Assembly (NCBI GenBank): GCA_002492295.1
Contig: DKYC01000040.1
Span: forward strand, 528-27,226
Source of the DNA: Lachnospiraceae bacterium UBA7110
Lineage (GTDB): Bacteria; Bacillota; Clostridia; Lachnospirales; Lachnospiraceae
DNA length: 26,699 nucleotides
Reading direction: 5' to 3'
Below are positions 7,362 to 14,512 of this stretch, in pieces. The notes below the pieces were generated by a model. That model was not told where the DNA came from and did not search any database. It saw nothing but the letters and a program-made list of their open reading frames with translations. The position numbers and the translations under genes were made by a program. Numbering within the stretch: position 1 is the stretch's first letter; every line of letters begins with the position of its first letter.

Positions 7362-7829
7362 TCAAAATCCCATCGACAAATCTAACAAATCATTTTCCTC
7401 CGGCTCATCAAGTTTGGGCTTGTCTATATTATCCCGAGCTTCTGCATCAACACTATTTTGAAGGGCTGAAACTGACTTATTCATCGTCACATTTACCATT
7501 GGCACAGACATCTGACCATTCACCGCCATCTGTGTCTGCTGCTGTAACAAATATGCCCCAAGCAGAGCCGGAAGATTAGCAAACACCTTCCCCTCTACTT
7601 TCTCCACAATTCTATCGCAAAACTCATCTTCCTTTTCTCTTGTCTCAAGATACGGATCATCTTCCTTAATCAGATGTCTTTCATAATAGTCATTGATTGC
7701 AGCTATTACAAATGCATTTTGTGACTTAAAACTTTCCTTAACTTCATCCGAATGAATACAAACCCAAGCCTTCACCGCATTTTCATCAGTCATGGAAAAC
7801 CTGATATTATGATTCCATGCATGTGCCAT
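7362..7829 (-). CDS. ParR-like partition adaptor (ribbon-helix-helix type)
   Basis: In actin-type plasmid partition a small DNA-binding adaptor, ParR or StbB, links the centromere to filaments of the ParM ATPase. This 155-residue protein lies ten bases downstream of the ParM-like gene, the usual order. Its N-terminal 55 residues look like a ribbon-helix-helix domain: a short strand (NIRFSM), then a helix with SQNAFVIAAINDYYERHL. The middle is helical and glutamine-rich, and the C-terminal end is acidic (EPEENDLLDL), as expected for a tail that touches an actin-like filament. The start has GGTGAG a few bases upstream. The assignment rests on position and weak fold resemblance, so it is moderate. 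Confidence 0.65.
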   Translation of the reverse strand: MAHAWNHNIRFSMTDENAVKAWVCIHSDEVKESFKSQNAFVIAAINDYYERHLIKEDDPYLETREKEDEFCDRIVEKVEGKVFANLPALLGAYLLQQQTQMAVNGQMSVPMVNVTMNKSVSALQNSVDAEARDNIDKPKLDEPEENDLLDLSMGF

Positions 7830-7839
7830 ATCTACTCAC

Positions 7840-8796
7840 CTACCTTCTATTCTGACTTTTCAGAATCATATAGCAATAATATTCATATCCTTTTGCATTG
7901 GCTCTGATATCATGGTCAAATGTTGTTGTATCTGGATTATACTTTCCATATCTCTCCACAATACCTGCACCACCACCCATAAAATATACTTTCATGAGAT
8001 TCTCATTGTATTCGTGGTCACGCATTTTCTGAAAAATATCCTCGACATAGCTTTCAATGGCTACTCTTACATATTTCGCATGTGTATCCGGCAAATCAAT
8101 TTCGCCACTTCTAAGAATATTTTCCACGACATCATCCATCAGATTATCCCCTGTATTGTTCTGTACTTCATTGTGGATTTTCTGAAAACACTGAAATACT
8201 CCAAGCTTTTCTGTCCATGACTTACTTTCCATCGGTCTTCCATTATTCAGATACATCAGGTTCATTGTTCCATTGCCAATATCCGCAAGAAGTGTAATAC
8301 CCTTAAAACATTTCAGATTTTCCGCAACTGCAGAATAACACTGTGGCATTACGGTACATCCGGTAATTTCTAACTGATAAAGACGATTTTTATATCTCAC
8401 ATCTACGCTTTTATTTCTGAGCAGATATTCCTTAAAGCTGTTTCGCTGACTCTGTACCCATTTGAGTGGCAGCCCGACTGCCAAATGAATTCTCGCACTG
8501 TTTATCCTCTGGTTCATTCCTCTTGCCTTAAGTTCCTTTACAATAGCAACAAGGGTTAATACATAATTATCATCATCCGACTGCTTATCTGCTACAAACC
8601 CTTTGTGCCCCTCTCCAATCACATAATAGCTGCCCTCATATTCGATATAGTCCCTGCTAAGAACAGGCTCACTATCATATTTTATGACTGCTGTTGGGAA
8701 ACAGCGTCTGGCACTCTTCATGTTGCCATACCCATTGTCAATCCCGATAATCATACTTCCGTTTGGTGCATTATATTCTCTGATTTTCTCTGTCAT
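7840..8796 (-). CDS. ParM/StbA-type actin-like ATPase for DNA segregation
   Basis: ParM-type proteins form ATP-driven filaments that push plasmid copies apart. The chosen ATG at 8796 (MTEKIREYN) has GGGAGG five bases upstream and gives 318 residues; an ATG at 8889 would overlap the tnpV-like gene and has a poorer site. The actin-fold nucleotide motifs are visible: phosphate-1 GIDNGYGNMK (D20), phosphate-2 LLADIGNGTMN (D172), and the adenosine motif FMGGGAG (about 274-276). It is followed at ten bases by a ParR-like adaptor. Because no replication protein is visible, it may stabilise an excised circular form of an integrative element. That role is inference. Confidence 0.88.
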   Translation of the reverse strand: MTEKIREYNAPNGSMIIGIDNGYGNMKSARRCFPTAVIKYDSEPVLSRDYIEYEGSYYVIGEGHKGFVADKQSDDDNYVLTLVAIVKELKARGMNQRINSARIHLAVGLPLKWVQSQRNSFKEYLLRNKSVDVRYKNRLYQLEITGCTVMPQCYSAVAENLKCFKGITLLADIGNGTMNLMYLNNGRPMESKSWTEKLGVFQCFQKIHNEVQNNTGDNLMDDVVENILRSGEIDLPDTHAKYVRVAIESYVEDIFQKMRDHEYNENLMKVYFMGGGAGIVERYGKYNPDTTTFDHDIRANAKGYEYYCYMILKSQNRR

Positions 8797-8842
8797 AAAA
8801 TCCTCCCTTTCCCCGGCTCTCAAACCGATATTTGCATTGTTT

Positions 8843-9220
8843 TTAGTAACATCTGTAAACGATTGTCTCATAGATTTCCTCCTCGGCAATGCTCTTTGCC
8901 TGCTCCCTGATTTTCCACATCTCCATTATTGAATTGGAATTTACCGGCTTATGCTTTGCCAGATACTTATTCATAATTTGCTCCAGCATCTCATAAGCTT
9001 CCTCATTCACTGCATATGCTTTTCTCTGTAAACATCCCATTCTCATCAGATGGCGATACCTGTCATTATGGTTTTCTTCCATATAGCTAAGCCATAGTAA
9101 GCCATACTTTCCAATGATTAACGGCTCTTCTTTTTCGACAATAATATTTGGATAAAAAATGCCATCCACCTCTGTGTACGTGCCACCTATCTTTTCAAAA
9201 TCTGATAATTCCCTGCTCAT
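8843..9220 (-). CDS. TnpV family protein
   Basis: This 125-residue protein matches the TnpV family (PF14198) found on clostridial mobilisable transposons related to Tn4451. The family pattern visible here is IIGKYGLLWLSYMEENH, then YRHLMRMGCLQRKAYAVNEEAYEMLEQIM, a helical unit from about residue 35 to 90. The biochemical function of the family is not known. Its ATG overlaps the TGA of the parB-like gene (ATGA), so it is translationally coupled to it. Its presence supports the reading of this region as a clostridial mobile element. Confidence 0.8.
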   Translation of the reverse strand: MSRELSDFEKIGGTYTEVDGIFYPNIIVEKEEPLIIGKYGLLWLSYMEENHNDRYRHLMRMGCLQRKAYAVNEEAYEMLEQIMNKYLAKHKPVNSNSIMEMWKIREQAKSIAEEEIYETIVYRCY

Positions 9221-10167
9221 CGTCTTGTCCTCCTTGTCTTTTCATTTGATTGTGTTATTTGATTTTCATGCCATTCCTTTAATAGTTTTTCTATCAAATC
9301 CGTCTTTTGCTTTGGTGTATACCCTTCGGGAAAATACGCATCCAGCTTATCTGCACGAATCTTAATCTGTTCTCTTTGGTTTGGCTTTTCCTGCTCCAAT
9401 ATAAGAAACATTTCATCCATATCCAATTCCCCCGACTGGCTCATTCGCTTCATTCGATTTGCCTGAGAAAGTGATGGTGTGCATTGCTCCATATTCATTA
9501 CTTCAAAAAGTTCATACTGTTGCTCCTCAGTCAGATAGGAAAGCTCTACTGCAATAGTAAATGCAATCTTTCCCTCGTCCACCATATCGAGCATCTTGGG
9601 AATCAGGTTGGTCAACCTGATATATCTTGCAATCTGGTTTCTGCTCTCGCCCACTTCCTTTGCCAGTCGTTCATCTGACCGAAGTATCAGTGAACTATCT
9701 TCCAATTCGTCCTTTTTTAACTTCGTCCCAACTTGGGACATGAACAAATCATTTCTCTTTCCCTGACTTTTCATTGCCTCAAGTTTCATTTTGTATGCAA
9801 ATGCCTTCTCACTTGGCTTGATATTTTCTCTTTGCAGATTACTGTCTACCATCGTTATTACCGCCTCTGCATCCGTCAATTCCATAACCACAATAGGAAT
9901 CTCTGTTATGCCCGCCCACTCACATGCAGCTTTTCTTCTGTGACCGGATATAATCTCATATCCGCAACCATTTGGATTTTTCCTTGTTATCAATGGAACA
10001 AGCACACCATTTTCTTCAATGCTTTTGCTCAATTTAAATAATTCCCTGTCGTGCTCCACTTTAAAGGGATGCCCCTTAAAATCGTGTAATTCAACAATTT
10101 TGACTTTTCCTTTAATTACTCCATGCTTGTCTGTCCGTAATGAACTGATATTTTTGTTTTCTTCCAT
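9217..10167 (-). CDS. ParB/Spo0J-type DNA-binding protein without a ParA partner
   Basis: ParB-type proteins bind centromere-like sites and, in the well-known cases, use CTP through an N-terminal domain. The chosen ATG at 10167 gives 316 residues and has AGGAAGG eight bases upstream; a GTG at 10176 is too close to that site. The ParB N-domain runs from about residue 20 to 115, with LVPLITRKNPNG, the ISGHRRKAA box, and DSNLQRENIKPSEKAFAYK. A helix-turn-helix follows (about 165-190, RLAKEVGESRNQIARYIRL). No ParA ATPase is next to it. It may act as a regulator or with the downstream ParM system. It is the gene nearest the element's right edge. Confidence 0.88.
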   Translation of the reverse strand: MEENKNISSLRTDKHGVIKGKVKIVELHDFKGHPFKVEHDRELFKLSKSIEENGVLVPLITRKNPNGCGYEIISGHRRKAACEWAGITEIPIVVMELTDAEAVITMVDSNLQRENIKPSEKAFAYKMKLEAMKSQGKRNDLFMSQVGTKLKKDELEDSSLILRSDERLAKEVGESRNQIARYIRLTNLIPKMLDMVDEGKIAFTIAVELSYLTEEQQYELFEVMNMEQCTPSLSQANRMKRMSQSGELDMDEMFLILEQEKPNQREQIKIRADKLDAYFPEGYTPKQKTDLIEKLLKEWHENQITQSNEKTRRTRR

Positions 10168-10220
10168 CTTTGCCACCTTCCTGTCATTTGAAAGATATCG
10201 AAGAAGCTGAGCAATTTTTC

Positions 10221-10273
10221 AAAAGAAGAAAACCGCCTGCTTCTTCCATCAAAAGATGTTGAAAACAAGCGGT
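10221..10273 (-). terminator. Possible terminator between rlmD and parB
   Basis: On the minus strand, ACCGCTT (10273 end) pairs with AAGC and GGCGGT around an inner CATC-TTTT-GATG hairpin, with a few bulged bases, followed by TTTTCTTCTTTT. It would stop transcripts leaving rlmD before they enter the mobile element. The stem is imperfect, so confidence is limited. Confidence 0.45.
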
Positions 10274-10486
10274 CTTACGACTCTTTTTCTATTCGATTGT
10301 TAATGAATTTTGATTAAATCCATTGGGCTGAACTTTTAATTTATGAACAGCAGATGAATATGTATACTCATACGAGTTCCATCACTACAGATACTTTTAC
10401 ATCGTGAAAAAGTTCCTTTTCTTTGCCGATTCCATCTGTCTTATTGAATCGAAAAATGCTTGCAAAGTGCGTAAATTCAAGGATTT
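10274..10486. other. AT-rich gap at the mobile element's right edge
   Basis: No gene is supported here. The bases are AT-rich like the mobile element, whereas rlmD to the right is not. An imperfect 18-base palindrome (10354-10371, arms ATGA.TAT/ATA.TCAT) could be a recombinase arm site, but this is speculation. The last bases before the rlmD stop are where an attachment site would be expected. Confidence 0.4.
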
Positions 10487-10530
10487 CTATGAATCTATCC
10501 GATGTAGTAATGTGACGACTTCAACATGCA
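10487..10530. other. Putative attachment site at the 3' end of rlmD
   Basis: The last codons of rlmD encode HVEVVTLLHRIDS, and composition changes sharply just past the stop. Integrative elements of streptococci are known to insert at the 3' end of this same gene (rumA), in the codons for the HVE..VLL stretch. A duplicate of this bit of rlmD should be found at the element's other end, outside the window. No integrase is visible here, so this remains inference. Confidence 0.45.
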
Positions 10531-11878
10531 CCGTCTGCGGAAACATATCAACCGGGCAAGCCCGTTGCAGGCTGTACCCGTGCGCGCACAAATACTTCAA
10601 GTCCCGCGCCAGCGTCGCGCTGTCGCAGCTTACGTACACAATCCTTTGGGGCGCCATTTGCACCATCGTGGCAAGGCACTGCGCATCGCATCCCTTTCGG
10701 GGAGGGTCAACGCAGATAACATCCGCGCGCAGACCATGTTCCTCATACAGCCTCGGGAGAATCTCTTCCGCCTTTCCTGCGTAAAACACTGCGTTATCAA
10801 TATGATTACGCTCCGCATTTTTCCGTGCATCCTCAACCGCCTGCTCTACAACTTCGACTCCGTAAACCTTTTTCGCCTTTTTTGCCATAAAAAGACTTAT
10901 CGTTCCAATGCCGCAGTATAAATCACAAACAGTTTCCGTTCCCGTCAGACCTGCATACTCCAACGCCAGACTGTAAAGTTTCTGCGTCTGTACCGGATTT
11001 ACCTGGTAAAAAGATAATGGCGAAATAGAAAAGCGGATGTCGCCAATAACGTCTGTTATCGTATCATCCCCCCAAATCACCTGACAGCCTTTTCCCATAA
11101 TGACATTCGTCTGTTCTTTATTCGTACTGATTGAAATGCTCGTCATACCCTTAATTTTTGACAGAACGGATACCAGTTTATCCTGATGCATAAGTCTATC
11201 GCCGTTAATAACGACGCACACCATTAATTCGCCCGTGGCAAATCCTTTGCGTACCAGTACATGTCTTACAAGACCTTTCCCCGTCTTTTCGTTATAAGCC
11301 GTCACTTTATTCTCTTTCATATACCGGATAATAGCCTCAAGCACCGTTTTATTCTCTTCCACGCCAAGCACACAATCCATATTCGGGATGATAACATGTG
11401 TCCTTCCCGCGTAAAATCCTGTAATGATTTCTCCGTTTTTGTCCTCTCCAATCGGAAACTGCGCCTTGTTCCGATAGCGGTAGGCATCCTGTCCGGGCAA
11501 ATCCATTCCTATCACCGGTTCCATAATTTCCCCAAGCAGCCCAGGCGAAAATCCACCGATACGCTGCAGGTTATTTCTTACCTTATCCGCCTTAAACAGT
11601 AACTGCTTCCGATACTGCAGCGCCTGTATCTGACACCCGCCGCACTGTTTATGGTACTGGCACCTTGGCTCTGTCCGGGCGTCTGACGGTGTTATGATAT
11701 TTACCAGCTTTGCATAGCCATAACCTTTTTTTACCTTCATGACCTTTGCTTCTATTTGATCGCCTATCACCGCATCCTTCACAAAAAAGGGAAAACCGTC
11801 TATCTTTCCGATTCCTTCGCCATCTGCCCCCATATCCTCAATCGTCATTGTTATGAAATCATCTTTTTTGTATTCCAC
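10487..11878 (-). CDS. rlmD: 23S rRNA (uracil-5-)-methyltransferase RlmD/RumA type
   Basis: These enzymes methylate a uridine in 23S rRNA to 5-methyluridine using S-adenosylmethionine. The start is GTG at 11878 with GGGAGG five bases upstream, giving 463 residues; a longer frame back to 12034 would run through the preceding gene. A TRAM domain opens the protein (about 5-70), then an iron-sulphur cysteine set in CQYHKQCGGCQ. The methyltransferase fold has VCDLYCGIGTISLF, VDPPRKGCD, and the catalytic cysteine in YVSCDSATLARDL, where most relatives have SCNPATLARD. The end, MFPQTVHVEVVTLLHRIDS, is complete in the family sense, though the very last residues may be altered by the adjacent element. 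It lies 31 bases after yhaM in one operon. Some relatives methylate other positions, so RlmCD-type activity is possible. Confidence 0.93.
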   Translation of the reverse strand: MEYKKDDFITMTIEDMGADGEGIGKIDGFPFFVKDAVIGDQIEAKVMKVKKGYGYAKLVNIITPSDARTEPRCQYHKQCGGCQIQALQYRKQLLFKADKVRNNLQRIGGFSPGLLGEIMEPVIGMDLPGQDAYRYRNKAQFPIGEDKNGEIITGFYAGRTHVIIPNMDCVLGVEENKTVLEAIIRYMKENKVTAYNEKTGKGLVRHVLVRKGFATGELMVCVVINGDRLMHQDKLVSVLSKIKGMTSISISTNKEQTNVIMGKGCQVIWGDDTITDVIGDIRFSISPLSFYQVNPVQTQKLYSLALEYAGLTGTETVCDLYCGIGTISLFMAKKAKKVYGVEVVEQAVEDARKNAERNHIDNAVFYAGKAEEILPRLYEEHGLRADVICVDPPRKGCDAQCLATMVQMAPQRIVYVSCDSATLARDLKYLCAHGYSLQRACPVDMFPQTVHVEVVTLLHRIDS

Positions 11879-11909
11879 ATAAACCTCCCTGCTGTTGCCA
11901 TCCCCACGC

Positions 11910-12854
11910 CTATTCCAGATTACTGCTTCTAAGATTTGACTCAAACAGCCTGTTAAAGCCAAGCCACCCTGTTTCCTGCGTCGCGTCAAGGATTTCCGTA
12001 AATGTTTCCATCTTTGCATCTGTATTGTCTGCATAGGTCAATGCCACTGCTTCAATAATCGCAGGTTTTTTGGGTGAACCAAATTCATATTCCCCGTGAT
12101 GCGAAAGAATGCAGTGCTTTAGCTCCATTTCCAGCATGGGCGGAAAACCCGGAATTTCACGGATTTTTTCCCCTATCATTTCAGCTCCCATAACAATATG
12201 CCCCAAAAACTGTCCCTCATCCGTATAGTCGTTGGCGGGAAACGCACTAATCTCCCGTACCTTACCGATATCATGAAACATCGCGGCAGAAAGCAGCAAA
12301 TCCCTTTTGAGCACAGGATATGCCGTGCAGTAGTAATCACACAGCTTCGTCACGCCAAGCGTATGCTCCAAAAGCCCGCCGATAAATCCATGATGAACGG
12401 TTTTTGCAGCAGATGCTTTTTTGAAACGCTCCGCAAAAACCTTATCATCAATAAAAAAGCTTTTCAGCAGCGTATTCAGATATGTATTCCCAATACTGTC
12501 TATGAATTCCAAAAGCTCCGCAAACATTTCATCTATATTTTTTTTGCTGACAGGCATATACTCCTTCTCGTCGTACTCGCCCGCCGCACACTTACGCACG
12601 CGTTTTACATTTACCTGCAGCGCTCCATTGAAGCTTGTCACCTCACCATAAACCTCAATATAATCCATCACGTCAAAATCGGCAATTCCCGCATTGTTCG
12701 GATCCCATATTTTTGCATCAAGCGTACCTGTCTTATCCTGTAAAATCACATTATCATAACTTTTTCCATTTTTTGTTACCGCGGAACTTTTAAACTTGCA
12801 AAAGTAAATGTCAAATACCCGGTCTCCGTCCTTGTAATCTTTAATATATTTCAT
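11910..12854 (-). CDS. yhaM: 3'-to-5' exoribonuclease YhaM family (OB fold plus HD domain)
   Basis: YhaM degrades RNA from the 3' end in Gram-positive bacteria, trimming a few bases in turnover. ATG at 12854 (MKYIKDYKDG) has AGGAG seven bases upstream and gives 314 residues, the same length as the Bacillus subtilis protein. An OB-fold nucleic acid domain occupies about 10-90 (VFDIYFCKFK, then YDNVILQDKTGTLDAKIWD). An HD phosphohydrolase domain follows at about 155-285 with HHGFIGGLLEHT, AMFHDIGK, LSHHGEYEFG and ALTYADNTDAK. It sits between an HtrA-like gene and rlmD, all in the same direction. The gap to the HtrA-like gene is about 33 bases, so it is probably one transcript from the promoter at 14,366-14,394. 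Confidence 0.93.
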   Translation of the reverse strand: MKYIKDYKDGDRVFDIYFCKFKSSAVTKNGKSYDNVILQDKTGTLDAKIWDPNNAGIADFDVMDYIEVYGEVTSFNGALQVNVKRVRKCAAGEYDEKEYMPVSKKNIDEMFAELLEFIDSIGNTYLNTLLKSFFIDDKVFAERFKKASAAKTVHHGFIGGLLEHTLGVTKLCDYYCTAYPVLKRDLLLSAAMFHDIGKVREISAFPANDYTDEGQFLGHIVMGAEMIGEKIREIPGFPPMLEMELKHCILSHHGEYEFGSPKKPAIIEAVALTYADNTDAKMETFTEILDATQETGWLGFNRLFESNLRSSNLE

Positions 12855-12887
12855 TTCCATTCTCCTTTTCTGCTCCAATATACAGCT

Positions 12888-14318
12888 TTAATCCCTTTGT
12901 GCAGGCTGCACTGTAAAAGTCATCTCCTCATAGGCATCCACGCTCGCCCTCCGCACAACAACCTTCAGATTCCTGTCAATCACGGCTTCGCGCAGCGCAT
13001 TCATATAATCTGCTGCGTTGCGTATCTCATGTGTTCCCACCTGCACAATAATATCTCCCTTCTGTATCCCATTCATCATGGCAGGCGAATCCATGTCAAT
13101 ATCAAAAATATATGCCCCCTGCGGCAGCCCCATTTCCAATTTCGCCTGAGAGGTGATATCCTGCGTATAAATGCCTAAATATGGAATATCTTCCCCGTTC
13201 GAAAGCTTTGTTATCATTCCTTTAAGCTCCGTTATTCCCAATGCGGAAAGCAGATTGCCTGTATCGGGGTTATTATAACTGTTGTCAATCACTCCAATGA
13301 CCTCACCCGCAAGATTTACAAGAATCCCGCTCGGATTTTCACTCGCATAAATATCCGTCGTAATCAGTTTATATCCGTTATCGGCAAGCGCAACATGATT
13401 CCCTTTGGACGTGACCATTCCATAACATACGTTATCATTGTACCCGAATAGATTTCCGACTGCAATTATCGGTGTGCCGATAATCCCTGCGGGTGCCGAA
13501 CTCCCAAGCGTTGCGACTGTCACATTATCCAGCGTCGAACTGCCCATATATTTCAGGTCTACCGCAAGAACAGCCAGATCCGTGTTTTTGTCAAACTTTT
13601 TAATCTCTGCATCCGCGTTTACCCCGTTACAGAACGTCACCCGTATCGTTTCCGCCATGTCAAGCGGTGACTTCTTTGATAAAATTAACAGTTCCCTGTT
13701 GTTGTTCGCAATGATGACGCCGGCTGTCGTTCCCTCCTTCTGATAAGTATTGTTAAACCAGTCCACATCAGAATACACCGCAGTAACCGTCACCATACTT
13801 GAACTGATTTCCCGGTAAGTATTGTACAGCTCCTCATACTGCGTCAGATACGGTTTTAAGGCAAATTCCTCCTCTTGGACATCGGATGCGTCCAAAGGCT
13901 CTGACACCCCGGCAGATGTATCATTCTCCGCTTCCAACTCCGTACCCGCCTGTACGGTCTCCTGCGACCATAACTGCGTGGCCTGCGCATCCGAGCCCTC
14001 CTGTACGGTCTCCGACAACTGCGTTGAACCGCCCTCCGTAAGCATATCCTCAGGAAGCATCTCTTCCTGTTCCTGCGGAAATGTCACAATCTCCGGCGCT
14101 TCCTCCGGATATAACCAGTTGTTCAAAACCGGCTCCAAAAGCAAAAACGAAAGACATGCAAGCAGCCCGAACAGCACTGCCATCAATGCCGTTATAATTG
14201 TTTTCTTCAGGAGTTTCTTCTTATTTATAGGGCGTTCCTTTATCCGCTCCTGCAAAAAGTCAAAATCACTCGCCGCATCATGTTCCTTTAAATCTTCTTT
14301 CTTATCATGACCTGTCAT
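12888..14318 (-). CDS. Membrane-anchored HtrA-like protein with PDZ domain, probably catalytically dead
   Basis: HtrA/DegP proteins are envelope proteases with a trypsin-type domain and PDZ domains. This 476-residue protein has a cytoplasmic N-terminus, one membrane segment at about 40-62 (TIITALMAVLFGLLACLSFLLL), an acidic Ser/Thr/Gln linker to about 155, a trypsin-like domain (about 170-360) and one PDZ domain (about 375-470, GIQKGDIIVQVG). The fold landmarks are present (TAGVII, FDKNTDLAVLAV, TDIYASENPSGILVNLAGEVIGVI). However, the usual TN.HVV histidine block reads ILSKKSPLD, and GNSGG reads ENPSG. The aspartate (D247) and perhaps S330 remain, but no histidine does. It is therefore likely a pseudoprotease that binds rather than cuts. 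It heads the operon with yhaM and rlmD. GGGG lies nine bases before the ATG. Confidence 0.85.
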   Translation of the reverse strand: MTGHDKKEDLKEHDAASDFDFLQERIKERPINKKKLLKKTIITALMAVLFGLLACLSFLLLEPVLNNWLYPEEAPEIVTFPQEQEEMLPEDMLTEGGSTQLSETVQEGSDAQATQLWSQETVQAGTELEAENDTSAGVSEPLDASDVQEEEFALKPYLTQYEELYNTYREISSSMVTVTAVYSDVDWFNNTYQKEGTTAGVIIANNNRELLILSKKSPLDMAETIRVTFCNGVNADAEIKKFDKNTDLAVLAVDLKYMGSSTLDNVTVATLGSSAPAGIIGTPIIAVGNLFGYNDNVCYGMVTSKGNHVALADNGYKLITTDIYASENPSGILVNLAGEVIGVIDNSYNNPDTGNLLSALGITELKGMITKLSNGEDIPYLGIYTQDITSQAKLEMGLPQGAYIFDIDMDSPAMMNGIQKGDIIVQVGTHEIRNAADYMNALREAVIDRNLKVVVRRASVDAYEEMTFTVQPAQRD

Positions 14319-14365
14319 CCCATTATACCCCTTTATTTATTCTCCTGCTGTTTTTGTCAACTCTT

Positions 14366-14394
14366 AGTATATCCGATAGCTGTTTCATGGTCAA
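14366..14394 (-). promoter_or_regulatory. Promoter of the HtrA-like/yhaM/rlmD operon
   Basis: The minus strand has -35 TTGACC (14394-14389), 17 bases, and -10 TATACT (14371-14366), about 47 bases before the start codon of the HtrA-like gene. It is a near-consensus sigma-A promoter. Confidence 0.75.
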
Positions 14395-14411
14395 TGGTTT
14401 CGTTCCCTTAG

Positions 14412-14440
14412 TTGCACTCTTGTCCAATATCCGTTATAAT
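14412..14440 (+). promoter_or_regulatory. Promoter of the membrane protein gene at 14,513
   Basis: TTGCAC (14412-14417), a 17-base spacer and a perfect TATAAT (14435-14440) lie 72 bases before the start codon. It is divergent from the promoter at 14,366-14,394 with the two -35 boxes 17 bases apart, so polymerases at the two promoters could interfere. Confidence 0.75.
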
Positions 14441-14512
14441 TTCTATGACAAACTGCTTATTCCTTTTACATAATCCAAACTACCCAATCCAAAAACAGAA
14501 AGAGACGAAACG

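Noticed and set aside
10354..10371. Imperfect palindrome as the recombination core of the element
   Set aside because: It lies more than 100 bases from the rlmD stop and its arms match at only 14 of 18 positions; the end of rlmD itself is the better candidate for the core.
10404..10784. A 126-codon plus-strand frame across the end of rlmD
   Set aside because: Most of it is antisense to rlmD, which is a clear family member; the part outside rlmD has no ribosome binding site.
11879..12034. Longer start for rlmD back to 12034
   Set aside because: It would overlap yhaM, encodes nothing like the TRAM domain, and the GTG at 11878 has a strong ribosome binding site.
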